47,405 bases of DNA from Pseudolabrys sp. (GTDB lineage: Bacteria > Pseudomonadota > Alphaproteobacteria > Rhizobiales > Xanthobacteraceae), in the NCBI GenBank assembly GCA_026125895.1, contig JAHCKG010000033.1:1-47405 (forward strand), written 5' to 3'. Each line of letters begins with the position of its first letter. Within the stretch, counting starts at the first letter, position 1. The position numbers were made by a program, and so were the translations under genes. Positions 16,674 through 24,356 of the stretch are shown here, piece by piece. The notes beneath the pieces were generated by a model. The model had not been told where the DNA came from. It ran no database searches and worked only from the letters and a program-made list of their open reading frames with translations.

Positions 16674-17108
16674 ATGTCCCTGACCCGCCGGACCGCCCTG
16701 CTCGCCGCCTTCGCCGCGAGCCTGCCGTCCTTCTCCGCCACCGCCCAAACCGGAAAATTCATGACAACAGCCTCAGGCCTGCAAATCAAAGACACCGAAG
16801 TCGGCACCGGCGCCCAGCCCAAGCGCGGGCAGACATGCGTGATGCACTACACCGGCTGGCTCTACACCAACGGCATGAAGGGCAAGAAATTCGACTCGTC
16901 CGTCGATCGCGGCGAGCCGTTCGAATTTCCCATCGGCACCGGGCGCGTCATCAAGGGCTGGGACGAAGGCGTTGCCACCATGAAGGTTGGCGGCAAGCGC
17001 ACCCTCATCATCCCGCCGCAGCTCGGCTATGGCGAGCGCGGCGCGGGCGGCGTCATTCCGCCGAATGCGACGCTGATGTTCGACGTCGAATTGCTCGGCG
17101 TGAAATAG
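16674..17108 (+). CDS. FKBP-type peptidyl-prolyl isomerase, exported
   Basis: A peptidyl-prolyl cis-trans isomerase of 144 residues with a signal peptide ([20 protein letters not shown], with a pair of arginines) and a single FKBP domain. The conserved FKBP features are all present: [36 protein letters not shown], and [18 protein letters not shown]. It therefore probably assists protein folding in the periplasm. ATG 16674 has GGAG 8 bases upstream and starts at the signal peptide; a frame extension to 16638 adds nothing family-like. A terminator follows. Confidence 0.95.
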   Translation: MSLTRRTALLAAFAASLPSFSATAQTGKFMTTASGLQIKDTEVGTGAQPKRGQTCVMHYTGWLYTNGMKGKKFDSSVDRGEPFEFPIGTGRVIKGWDEGVATMKVGGKRTLIIPPQLGYGERGAGGVIPPNATLMFDVELLGVK

Positions 17109-17133
17109 TCTCCCCCGAGGGGATCGCACAAAG

Positions 17134-17164
17134 GCCTCCGGCGCCGACGCGCCGGGGGCTTTTT
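17134..17164 (+). terminator. Rho-independent terminator after the FKBP gene
   Basis: An 11-base stem (17134-17144 with 17149-17159, one G-T pair) with a CGAC loop is followed by TTTTT. It ends just before the CtrA-type box at 17168. Confidence 0.9.
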
Positions 17165-17167
17165 GCG

Positions 17168-17183
17168 TTAAGGCCCGGTTAAC
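17168..17183 (+). promoter_or_regulatory. CtrA-type binding site
   Basis: TTAA-GGCCCGG-TTAAC matches the alphaproteobacterial CtrA consensus TTAA-N7-TTAA exactly, with the usual following C. It is 42 bases before the GTG start of the EF-hand-like gene, and after the preceding gene's terminator. CtrA is the cell-cycle master regulator that controls motility, division and cell-pole genes. Confidence 0.6.
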
Positions 17184-17224
17184 CATGATTTCTTACCGTC
17201 CGTTAACCCACCGGGAATGCAGAC

Positions 17225-18361
17225 GTGACGACGGCGATCGGCTCCAACCCCTATAGCGCCGCGGGCTCCGCCTATGGCGCGCAGACCGCCGGCACAGCGG
17301 CGGCGGCGCAGTCCCGAACCGGCAATGCTGGCAGCGACACCGCGGCAACCACGACAACCAGCACCGACACCATCGAACTGTCCGACGCCGCCAAGGCCTA
17401 CCTCGCCAGCCAGTCGAGCAATTCGGCCGACCTCGCCGCAGAGGCGCGGGAATGGTTCGACTCCCAATACAAATCCACAGGCCTGGCCTCGCCGATGCTC
17501 GACGGCAGCGTCGCGCTCGACATGACCTCCGTCAGCCGTGAGACGTTGTTCGTCGTCGCCTCCAACAGCGAAGGTTTGTTCAGCAAAGACGAGGTCCTGG
17601 CGGCCGGCGTGACCTTACAGAAGAGGTTCGACGACGCGCTGACGCCCCATGTCGTCGTTGCCCGGCACACCGGCGACTATGTCGCCCTGTACAAGGCCGC
17701 CGCCGATTACCTCGACAAGGCCGGTGCCGGTGAGCGCGCGACGCCGCTATGGATCAGCACCAGGAAGGCGGTCGATGAAGGCCTGGCGCTGGCAAAGACG
17801 TCGCCAATGCAGGCGCCGCAGACAACGAACGGCAACGACCCCGTCTCGGCGCTGCTCAAGCAGACCTCGCAGGTCGCCGCGGCCGGCGATACGGCCACCG
17901 ACGCCGACGCAGCCTCCGACGCGCGGGCGCGGCTCGATGCGCTCGCCAACAAGGCCCGCGATGCCGGCACCGAACTGGTGTTCGATGCCTCGCGCAAGTC
18001 CGGCCAGTTCGTCGATTTCTCCAGCTTCAGCAATCGGTCGCTGGCGGTCATGACGCTCAACCAGGACGGCCAGTTCTCCGTGGATGAAGCGCGCGCGGCG
18101 AAGAAAGAGCTCGACCAGCGCAACCGCACCAGCCTCTTGGCGGTATTCAACGGCTCGAATGGCGACGTCGGCAGCCAGAGTCTGGCGCTGCTCAGCCACT
18201 ACAGCAACATGAGTGCCGCCGAAAAACTCGCATCCGGCTACAACAACGACCTGGAGAGCCGGCTGGTCCGGAACTACCGGCTGGCCTCGATGTTTGGCGG
18301 TGGCGCGGCTGCGGGCTCCGGCAGCGGCAGTAACCGCAGCCTGCTCAGCTATTTGAGCTGA
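17225..18361 (+). CDS. Duplicated EF-hand-like hypothetical protein, likely CtrA-controlled
   Basis: A 378-residue protein rich in alanine, serine and threonine with no cysteines and no obvious membrane helix. It contains two similar modules (about residues 95-160 and 262-330), each with a loop resembling an EF-hand: SNSEGLFSKDE near 113 and LNQDGQFSVDE near 279. Position one is not acidic, so calcium binding is doubtful. The low-complexity N-terminus and lack of cysteine are like flagellar or surface proteins. A CtrA box precedes it. GTG 17225 has GGGAA upstream. No known family recognised; function unknown. It overlaps the convergent metallopeptidase gene by 17 bases. Confidence 0.75.
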   Translation: MTTAIGSNPYSAAGSAYGAQTAGTAAAAQSRTGNAGSDTAATTTTSTDTIELSDAAKAYLASQSSNSADLAAEAREWFDSQYKSTGLASPMLDGSVALDMTSVSRETLFVVASNSEGLFSKDEVLAAGVTLQKRFDDALTPHVVVARHTGDYVALYKAAADYLDKAGAGERATPLWISTRKAVDEGLALAKTSPMQAPQTTNGNDPVSALLKQTSQVAAAGDTATDADAASDARARLDALANKARDAGTELVFDASRKSGQFVDFSSFSNRSLAVMTLNQDGQFSVDEARAAKKELDQRNRTSLLAVFNGSNGDVGSQSLALLSHYSNMSAAEKLASGYNNDLESRLVRNYRLASMFGGGAAAGSGSGSNRSLLSYLS

Positions 18362-19493
18362 CGGCGCGGCGCTTCCAAGGCAGCAGGCTGCCGAGCAGCG
18401 CGTCGGCCAGCGAGGTCGATGGCGCCTCGCTCTTCCGACCGTCATGCACCAGCTGGTGGATGAAGCCCAGTTTTCGGATCACCGCGGGCGACAGCACGAA
18501 GGGATAAAGATCGCGGGCGCCGATGGCGCGGCTGACATTGTTCATGGCGAAGACATAAGGCAGCCAGGCATCGATGATCTGCTCGATGCTGTCGGCGCGA
18601 TAAGGATCGAACGTTACCTTGGCGGCGAAGTCGCCGGTGTCATCGACTTTTGGGCGAACCGACATGCCGGAGGCCGCGACCATCTCCAGCGTATCGACGA
18701 TGTGCAGATAATGCGCCCAGGTTTCCGCGAAGTCCTCCCACGGATGGCTGGTCGCGTAGTTCGATACATAGTTGTCCTGCCAGTTCGGCGGCGCACCGTT
18801 GGCGTAGTGCCGCTGCAACGCCTCGCCATAGTCCTGGCTGTCGTCGCCGAACATGGCGCGACAGGCCTCGAGTTTGCCGCCGTCGCGCACCAGCACGTCC
18901 CAGTAATAGTGACCGATCTCGTGGCGGAAATGGCCGAGCAAAGTGCGATACGGTTCGCCCATGGCGACCCGGCGCCGCTCACGCTCGGCGTCGTCGGCCT
19001 CGACCAGCGCGATGGTAATCTTGCCGTTGTCGTGGCCCGTCATCACCTTCGGCGCGCCTTTGACCGGCGGATCGGCCAGGAATTCGAACGACAACCCGTG
19101 CTCCGGATCGTCGATCACCGTCTTGAGCGGCAGGTTCAGCCGCAGCAGCGAGTAGAACAGCCGGTGCTTGGCCATCTCCAGCACCTGCCAGGCCGCCAGG
19201 TGTCCCGGCACCGACAGATCCGGCACCACGGCGTTGTGCCGGCAGGCCAGGCAGAAGGCGTCGGTGGTGCCATCCGGCACGAACCAGTTGCAGGCGTCGT
19301 GCTGGGCGTTAACGCACAGCAGGCGCTTCTGGTCCGGCGCGTTCAGCGGCTTCCACCAGTTGTCGCCGAGCGGCTCGATCGCCGTCATCTCGGCGCGTGC
19401 CGGTCCATAGGCGAGCCGGTGACCGCAAACCTCGCAGGAGCGGTTTTCGAAATAGACGATGTTGCCGCAGGACTGGCACTTGAAGAGCTTCAT
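18345..19493 (-). CDS. Putative zinc-binding metallopeptidase
   Basis: A 382-residue protein with an N-terminal zinc-ribbon (CQSCG...CEVCG, residues 6-24), a second cysteine-rich stretch (LCVNAQHDAC...FCLACRHN), and a gluzincin-type HEIGH motif at H191-E192-H195. This pattern matches the rhizobial 'putative zinc-binding metallo-peptidase' family (Peptidase_Mx). The protease substrate is unknown and a cytoplasmic place is likely as no signal peptide is present. I chose ATG 19493 because the zinc-ribbon starts there; no strong ribosome-binding site is visible. Its 3' end overlaps the EF-hand-like gene by 17 bases. Confidence 0.88.
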   Translation of the reverse strand: MKLFKCQSCGNIVYFENRSCEVCGHRLAYGPARAEMTAIEPLGDNWWKPLNAPDQKRLLCVNAQHDACNWFVPDGTTDAFCLACRHNAVVPDLSVPGHLAAWQVLEMAKHRLFYSLLRLNLPLKTVIDDPEHGLSFEFLADPPVKGAPKVMTGHDNGKITIALVEADDAERERRRVAMGEPYRTLLGHFRHEIGHYYWDVLVRDGGKLEACRAMFGDDSQDYGEALQRHYANGAPPNWQDNYVSNYATSHPWEDFAETWAHYLHIVDTLEMVAASGMSVRPKVDDTGDFAAKVTFDPYRADSIEQIIDAWLPYVFAMNNVSRAIGARDLYPFVLSPAVIRKLGFIHQLVHDGRKSEAPSTSLADALLGSLLPWKRRAVSSNS

Positions 19494-19584
19494 AGGCAGG
19501 CCGTTTTGAAGGTATTGCCGGCGATTCGGGCTTGCGAGAACGCCGGCCTCAGCGCGGAGTTCCGCATTCGGCGCTATCAAGACA

Positions 19585-19618
19585 AAGGCCGCGTCCTTTT
19601 TCGCGGACGCGGCCTTTC
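19585..19618 (-). terminator. Rho-independent terminator of the RpfF-like gene
   Basis: A perfect 13-base inverted repeat (AAAGGCCGCGTCC and its complement, 8-base loop), 26 bases after the stop codon of the rpfF homologue. On the minus strand the stem is followed by TTTGTCTTG. It should separate rpfF from the downstream metallopeptidase gene. Confidence 0.85.
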
Positions 19619-19644
19619 AACCAGATCTCCGTTGCGTCGTGCGG

Positions 19645-20700
19645 TTATTCCGCCGCAACCGGCGCCTTCGGCAGCTTGTCCTGCGCCGACACCAGCCGGC
19701 GCATGATCTTGAGGTCGCGGTCCGACAACTGGAGGCAGGCGTCGGCCCAGACGCGCACGATGCGATCGAGTTCGTCGAGCGACAGCGGCATCACCTGGCG
19801 GCCGGCCTCGAACACGGCCCGGGCGCCGATATGGCGCCGCTTGCTGCGCTCCATGTAGTCGCGCGCGGCGGCAAGGCCCTGCCCCGGCTCGACGACCATG
19901 TGGACCAGACCCGCATCCTTCATTTCCTGCGCGGTGTAGGTCCGGCCGGTCAGCATCATCTCCTCGGCGAAGGCCGCGCCACAGCGCCGCGCGACGAGGC
20001 TGTAGGCACCCATGCCCGGGAACAGTCCAAACAACGTCTCCGGGAAGCCGAACTTGGCTTGGCTCTCGGCGATGATGACGTTGAACGACAGCAGGGATTC
20101 GAAGCCGCCGCCGAGCGCGTCCCCCTGCGCGAGGCCAATGGTGATCATCGGCAGACCGAGCGTGTACATGTTCCGGTGCAGAATGCGCACGCAGGACTCG
20201 CCATAGCCGATCAGGGCCTGGCGGTCGCGCTTGCGGATCAACTGCGCGAAAAGGTCGAGGTCGCCGCCGAGGTTGAAGACGCCGTCGGTGCGCGAGCCCA
20301 GCAACAGGTAGTTGAGCTCGCCGGGCCGATCCTTGAACTCCGCGACAATGCCGCGTTGCCAGGCGTGGAAGTCCTCCAGCAGGTCGGGATTGTAGCTTGG
20401 CCGTCCCCGCGGACGCATGAACGTCCACAACGCGCCCAGCTCCTTCTCGAAGCTGACTTCGAGCTGCTCGAGTTCGAACAGCCGGCGCGCATCGGTGGTG
20501 CGCCTGAGGTCGATGACGTTGGAGTCGGTGACCAGGGCCTCGGTCGTCTTGGAATAGACGACGTTGAGGGCGGTCGGCTTGAGGTCAAAACCGTTAACTG
20601 CCGGACCGAAACCCGGCAGGTCAGATCGCGCGTCGCTACGGACTACCGGCTTGGCGCCGGCAGGCCCGGGATTGGAATACGCAAACATCGACACTTCCAT
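19645..20700 (-). CDS. rpfF: DSF synthase RpfF homologue (crotonase superfamily)
   Basis: RpfF makes cis-2-unsaturated fatty acid signals (DSF family) by acting as both dehydratase and thioesterase on 3-hydroxyacyl-ACP. This 351-residue protein aligns by eye with Xanthomonas RpfF along its whole core: NPDLLEDFHAWQR, VFNLGGDLDLF (residues 141-151), QGDALGGGFESLL with E201, GFPETLFGLFPGMGAYS with E221, and the C-terminal DRDLKIMRRLVSAQ. The glutamates correspond to the two catalytic glutamates of RpfF. It has an N-terminal extension of about 60 residues of unknown role. ATG 20700 is given; ATG 20688 has a better-placed GGAAG. It is divergent from a membrane PAS-GGDEF-EAL gene and has its own terminator. 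The family call is strong; the product's chain is not known. Confidence 0.85.
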   Translation of the reverse strand: MEVSMFAYSNPGPAGAKPVVRSDARSDLPGFGPAVNGFDLKPTALNVVYSKTTEALVTDSNVIDLRRTTDARRLFELEQLEVSFEKELGALWTFMRPRGRPSYNPDLLEDFHAWQRGIVAEFKDRPGELNYLLLGSRTDGVFNLGGDLDLFAQLIRKRDRQALIGYGESCVRILHRNMYTLGLPMITIGLAQGDALGGGFESLLSFNVIIAESQAKFGFPETLFGLFPGMGAYSLVARRCGAAFAEEMMLTGRTYTAQEMKDAGLVHMVVEPGQGLAAARDYMERSKRRHIGARAVFEAGRQVMPLSLDELDRIVRVWADACLQLSDRDLKIMRRLVSAQDKLPKAPVAAE

Positions 20701-21043
20701 ACGCCCGTTAACTGTCTCTTTACCCTAACAGAATCCTAAGCGTTCAGCAATAAATCGCTACCTCCGATTGCATGGGTGACCCGCCATTGCCGCGGCGGAA
20801 GCCGACAATTAACAGCTAGAATGGCCCATATTTCGAACGTTAACTAAGATTGCGGAAAGCGAGTCGCGGGCGACCTCAAGTTCCATGGCCGAGACGGCAC
20901 CGGGGTGCCGCCTGACAACCGCTTAAACTTTAGGCGTAGTGTTTGGCATTTCTTCAGCACGTCTCCAGTTTGAAACCGGCGTTTGCGTCCTGTTGAGCAG
21001 ACGTGTGTAGCCTTCGGAGGTCCAAAACGGCGCACAAAGCGAC
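20701..21043. other. Shared 343-base control region of rpfF and the GGDEF-EAL gene
   Basis: No gene is convincing here. It must hold divergent promoters for both. GTTAAC occurs at 20707-20712 and near 20838, and a near-match to a CtrA box, TTAA-CTGTCTC-TTTAC, lies at 20708-20723, almost on the rpfF ribosome-binding site. A GGAGG at 21016-21020 is too far (23 bases) to serve the ATG at 21044. Confidence 0.45.
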
Positions 21044-23377
21044 ATGCTGATCAGGAAGCTGCTGCAAACTCGAAAGGCCGACGCCAATCTCCCCACGGAG
21101 ATCCGGGCGGCGCTGATCGACGCCCTGTTCGCACCGATCGCCTCGCTGATCGTCGGCGCCGTCGCCTGTTCGATCATCGGCGCCGCCGTGGCCTTCCGGG
21201 CTGGCGACCCCTCGCTGCTGGCGGTCTCGACCACGATCCTGGCGGTCGGGCTGATCCGCGTGATCTCGGCAATCCTGTACAAGCGCTACAAGCTGATCGA
21301 CCACGGCGCGACCAAGTTCTGGGAACTGGTGTACGAGTATGGCGCCTGGGCATTCTCCGGCCTGCTCGGCCTGCTGTGCTGGCTGACCATCACCCACACC
21401 ACCGATTCCGCCTTGCAGATGGCCGTAACGACCGTGTCGGCCGGCTACGGAGCAGCCATCTCCGGCCGCAACGCCGCCCGCCCCTTCATCGCCGTTGGCC
21501 AGCTCACCTTGTGCACGCTGCCGATGGCCGTCGCGCTCCTGATCTACCCGGATTGGCTGCACCGCACGCTGGGCTTCGTGGTGCTGCTGTTCATGTACGG
21601 CATGATGGATATCACGCTCTGCATTCGTGAAATCATCATGCAGGCGCTGACCATGACGCGGAAGGAAGCGGCGCTTGCAGCCCGCTTCGAGGAGCAGGCC
21701 AACCGCTTCGACGTGGCCCTCAACAACATGTCGCACGGCCTGTGCATGCTCGACGCGCAGGACCGGCTGCAGGTCTGGAACGAGCGATTCCTTGAACTGC
21801 TGCATTTGCAGAACGCGCCGGTGCGCGTCGCCATGCGGCTCACCGAACTCATCCGCTATAGTCTGCGGGCGCGCAACTACACCTCCAAGAGCGTGAAAAC
21901 CGTGGTCAGCGAACTGGTGCGCGGGCTTCGCCAGGACAATTTCGACCAGTTCCAGATCTCGCTCGACGGCGCCCGCACCATCGCGATTTCACGACGGATG
22001 ATGCCGGACGGCGGCTCGGTCATCATCTTCGAGGACGTCACGGAGCGGAACAGCGCTCAGGAGCGCATCGCACATCTGGCCCGTTTCGACGAACTCACGG
22101 GGCTGGCCAACCGCACGCAATTCCGCGAACGCATCGCGGCGACGCTGGCGGCGGTGCAGGAGCGCGAAAACCATATCGCCATCCACCTCATCGACCTCGA
22201 TCGTTTCAAGGCCATCAACGACACGCTAGGCCATCCGATCGGCGACATGCTGCTGAAGGAGGTTGCCGAACGGCTGCGCGCCATCGTGACCGGCGGCGAC
22301 ATGATCACCCGTTTCGGCGGCGACGAGTTCATCATCCTGCAGAGCGCAACTCCGCGGCAGCAGGACGCCAATGCCCTGGCCTTGCGCATCGCCAACACGA
22401 TCCGCGAGCCTTTCGAGATCTCCGGCCATCGCATCGATATCGGGGCATCGATCGGCATCGCCATGGCGCCGCACGATGGGGTCGACGCCGACGAGCTGCT
22501 GAAAAAAGCCGACATGGCGCTCTATGCCGCCAAGAACGTCGGCGGCGGCGGCCATCGTTTCTTCGCCATCGACATGGAAGACGCCGCGCAGGAGCGCCGC
22601 GCCCTCGAGCTCGACCTGCGCGAAGCCATCGCGCTCGACCAGTTCGAACTGCACTATCAGCCGCTCGTCGACCTGCACACCGGCAGGATCACGAGCTGCG
22701 AAGCGCTGATGCGCTGGACCCACCCGATGCGCGGCAATATTCCGCCATCGGTGTTCATCCCGGTGGCGGAAGAAACCGGCCTGATCATCGCGCTCGGCGA
22801 ATGGGCGCTTAACCGCGCCTGCGCCGACGCTTCAGGCTGGCCGCGCGACATCCGCGTCGCCGTCAACCTGTCGCCGGTCCAGTTCCGCGATCAGGGTCTC
22901 GGCCTGCAGGTGGTGGCGGCGCTGGCGAAGTCGGGCCTGTCGCCGCATCGGCTCGACCTCGAAGTCACCGAACGGCTACTGCTCGAGGACAACGACAGCA
23001 CGCTCAAGACCATGCAGCAGTTGCACGGTCTCGGCGTCAGCCTGTCGCTCGACGATTTCGGCACCGGCTATTCCTCGCTCAATTACCTGCGCAAATTCCC
23101 GTTCCACAAGATCAAGATCGACCGCTCGTTCATCGCCGACCTCGGCGACGGCCGCGATGCGCGCGCCATCATCGGCGCGGTGGCGGCGCTGGGCGCCGGC
23201 CTCGACAAGACCGTCGTCGCCGAAGGCATCGAGACCGAGGAGCAGATGAACCTGGTGCGCTCGCAAGGCTGCCAGGAAGGCCAGGGCTATCTCTTCGGCA
23301 AACCGATGAGCGCCACCGACATCCGGGCCCGCCTCGAGGCGCCGGTTGTGCCGCTTAAGCGGGTGCGCGTGGCCTGA
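21044..23377 (+). CDS. Membrane PAS-GGDEF-EAL cyclic di-GMP enzyme
   Basis: A 777-residue protein for making and breaking cyclic di-GMP. The N-terminus has about six predicted transmembrane helices (residues about 25-205), then a PAS domain (about 218-335: FDVALNNMSHGLCMLDAQDR), a GGDEF domain with intact GGDEF (residues 425-429) and an EAL domain with intact E553-A554-L555, NLSPVQF, DDFGTGYSSL, IKIDRSFI and VAEGIET. Both activities look possible. The I-site RxxD before GGDEF reads TGGD, so feedback inhibition is probably lost. It is divergent from the rpfF homologue, so it is a candidate receptor or output for the fatty acid signal. ATG 21044 is the only good start. Confidence 0.92.
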   Translation: MLIRKLLQTRKADANLPTEIRAALIDALFAPIASLIVGAVACSIIGAAVAFRAGDPSLLAVSTTILAVGLIRVISAILYKRYKLIDHGATKFWELVYEYGAWAFSGLLGLLCWLTITHTTDSALQMAVTTVSAGYGAAISGRNAARPFIAVGQLTLCTLPMAVALLIYPDWLHRTLGFVVLLFMYGMMDITLCIREIIMQALTMTRKEAALAARFEEQANRFDVALNNMSHGLCMLDAQDRLQVWNERFLELLHLQNAPVRVAMRLTELIRYSLRARNYTSKSVKTVVSELVRGLRQDNFDQFQISLDGARTIAISRRMMPDGGSVIIFEDVTERNSAQERIAHLARFDELTGLANRTQFRERIAATLAAVQERENHIAIHLIDLDRFKAINDTLGHPIGDMLLKEVAERLRAIVTGGDMITRFGGDEFIILQSATPRQQDANALALRIANTIREPFEISGHRIDIGASIGIAMAPHDGVDADELLKKADMALYAAKNVGGGGHRFFAIDMEDAAQERRALELDLREAIALDQFELHYQPLVDLHTGRITSCEALMRWTHPMRGNIPPSVFIPVAEETGLIIALGEWALNRACADASGWPRDIRVAVNLSPVQFRDQGLGLQVVAALAKSGLSPHRLDLEVTERLLLEDNDSTLKTMQQLHGLGVSLSLDDFGTGYSSLNYLRKFPFHKIKIDRSFIADLGDGRDARAIIGAVAALGAGLDKTVVAEGIETEEQMNLVRSQGCQEGQGYLFGKPMSATDIRARLEAPVVPLKRVRVA

Positions 23378-23502
23378 GCGGCTGCGTCGCGGGGTCCGTA
23401 TCGGCGCGCATGGCCCGACATTGCACGGCCCGGCCATAGGCTTTATCCCTCTCCCTGACCGTCGAAACAAACCGGAAGCCGCGCGCAACGACGCCGGCCG
23501 AA

Positions 23503-24348
23503 GTGAGAGCCGTGGCGCGCCGCCCTTATATCGAAGAGAACCCATCGCCCTGGGCGGTATGGTCGTCGCGACTGGCGCTGTTCGGCCTGGCGGTCGGCCT
23601 GCTGTCAGGCATCATCCTGGCCACTGGCTTCCTCGAATTCGGGCCGGCGCTGGCCACGCTCGTCGCGGCCCTCGCCTTTGCCGCCGTCGCCATCCTTTTC
23701 GCGTTTGCCGCCTTTGTCTCGATCTGGCGGCAGGGGGTCAGCGGCCTGGGCCGGGCGCTGCGCGGTCTGTTTCTCAGCCTGCTGCTGCTCGCTTACCCGG
23801 CCTATCTGGCCCAGCGCGCCTACAAACTGCCCGCCATCAACGACATCTCGACCGACACAACGAACCCACCCCGCTTCGTCGCCCTGGCGCCGCAGCGGCC
23901 GGCCGACCATATCGATTACCCCGGCGGCACGACGGCCGGCCGGCAGCGCGCGGCCTATCCGGACATCAACCCGCTGCAGATCGACCTGCCGGTGCGCAAC
24001 GCCTACGCGGTGGTGCTCGGCGTCGTCCAAGGCCACAAGTGGCCGATCGCCAATGCCCAACCGCCGGGCGGGACGCGGCGCGACGCCGTGATCGAGACGA
24101 CGGCGCGATCGATGGTGCTCGGCTTCCGGGAAGATATCGTCATCCGCATCACGCCGGCCGGCAGCGGCTCGCGGATTGATCTGCGTTCGGCCTCGCGCGT
24201 GCCGGCGCCCGATCTCGGCACCAACGCGGCGCGGCTGCGCGGCCTGCTCGACGACATCGACGAAGCCGCATCAAATGCGCCGGAGCCGCGCCCAGAACCC
24301 AAACCGCCGGAAGAGAAGAAGCCGGCGCCGCGACGGCCGCGGCGCTAG
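23503..24348 (+). CDS. DUF1499 membrane protein
   Basis: A 281-residue protein with three predicted transmembrane helices in the first 105 residues, then a DUF1499 domain (about 120-250: AYPDINPLQIDLPVRNAYAV, IETTARSMVLGFREDIVIRI). The C-terminus is a proline-, lysine- and arginine-rich tail (EPKPPEEKKPAPRRPRR). DUF1499 has no known function and occurs alone or with such helices in alphaproteobacteria. GTG 23503 is the furthest start; GTG 23512 is also possible. It follows the GGDEF-EAL gene by 125 bases and is convergent with the MBL-fold gene (8 bases), so a shared transcript with the GGDEF-EAL gene is possible. Confidence 0.88.
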   Translation: MRAVARRPYIEENPSPWAVWSSRLALFGLAVGLLSGIILATGFLEFGPALATLVAALAFAAVAILFAFAAFVSIWRQGVSGLGRALRGLFLSLLLLAYPAYLAQRAYKLPAINDISTDTTNPPRFVALAPQRPADHIDYPGGTTAGRQRAAYPDINPLQIDLPVRNAYAVVLGVVQGHKWPIANAQPPGGTRRDAVIETTARSMVLGFREDIVIRITPAGSGSRIDLRSASRVPAPDLGTNAARLRGLLDDIDEAASNAPEPRPEPKPPEEKKPAPRRPRR

Positions 24349-24356
24349 CGTGTCGC

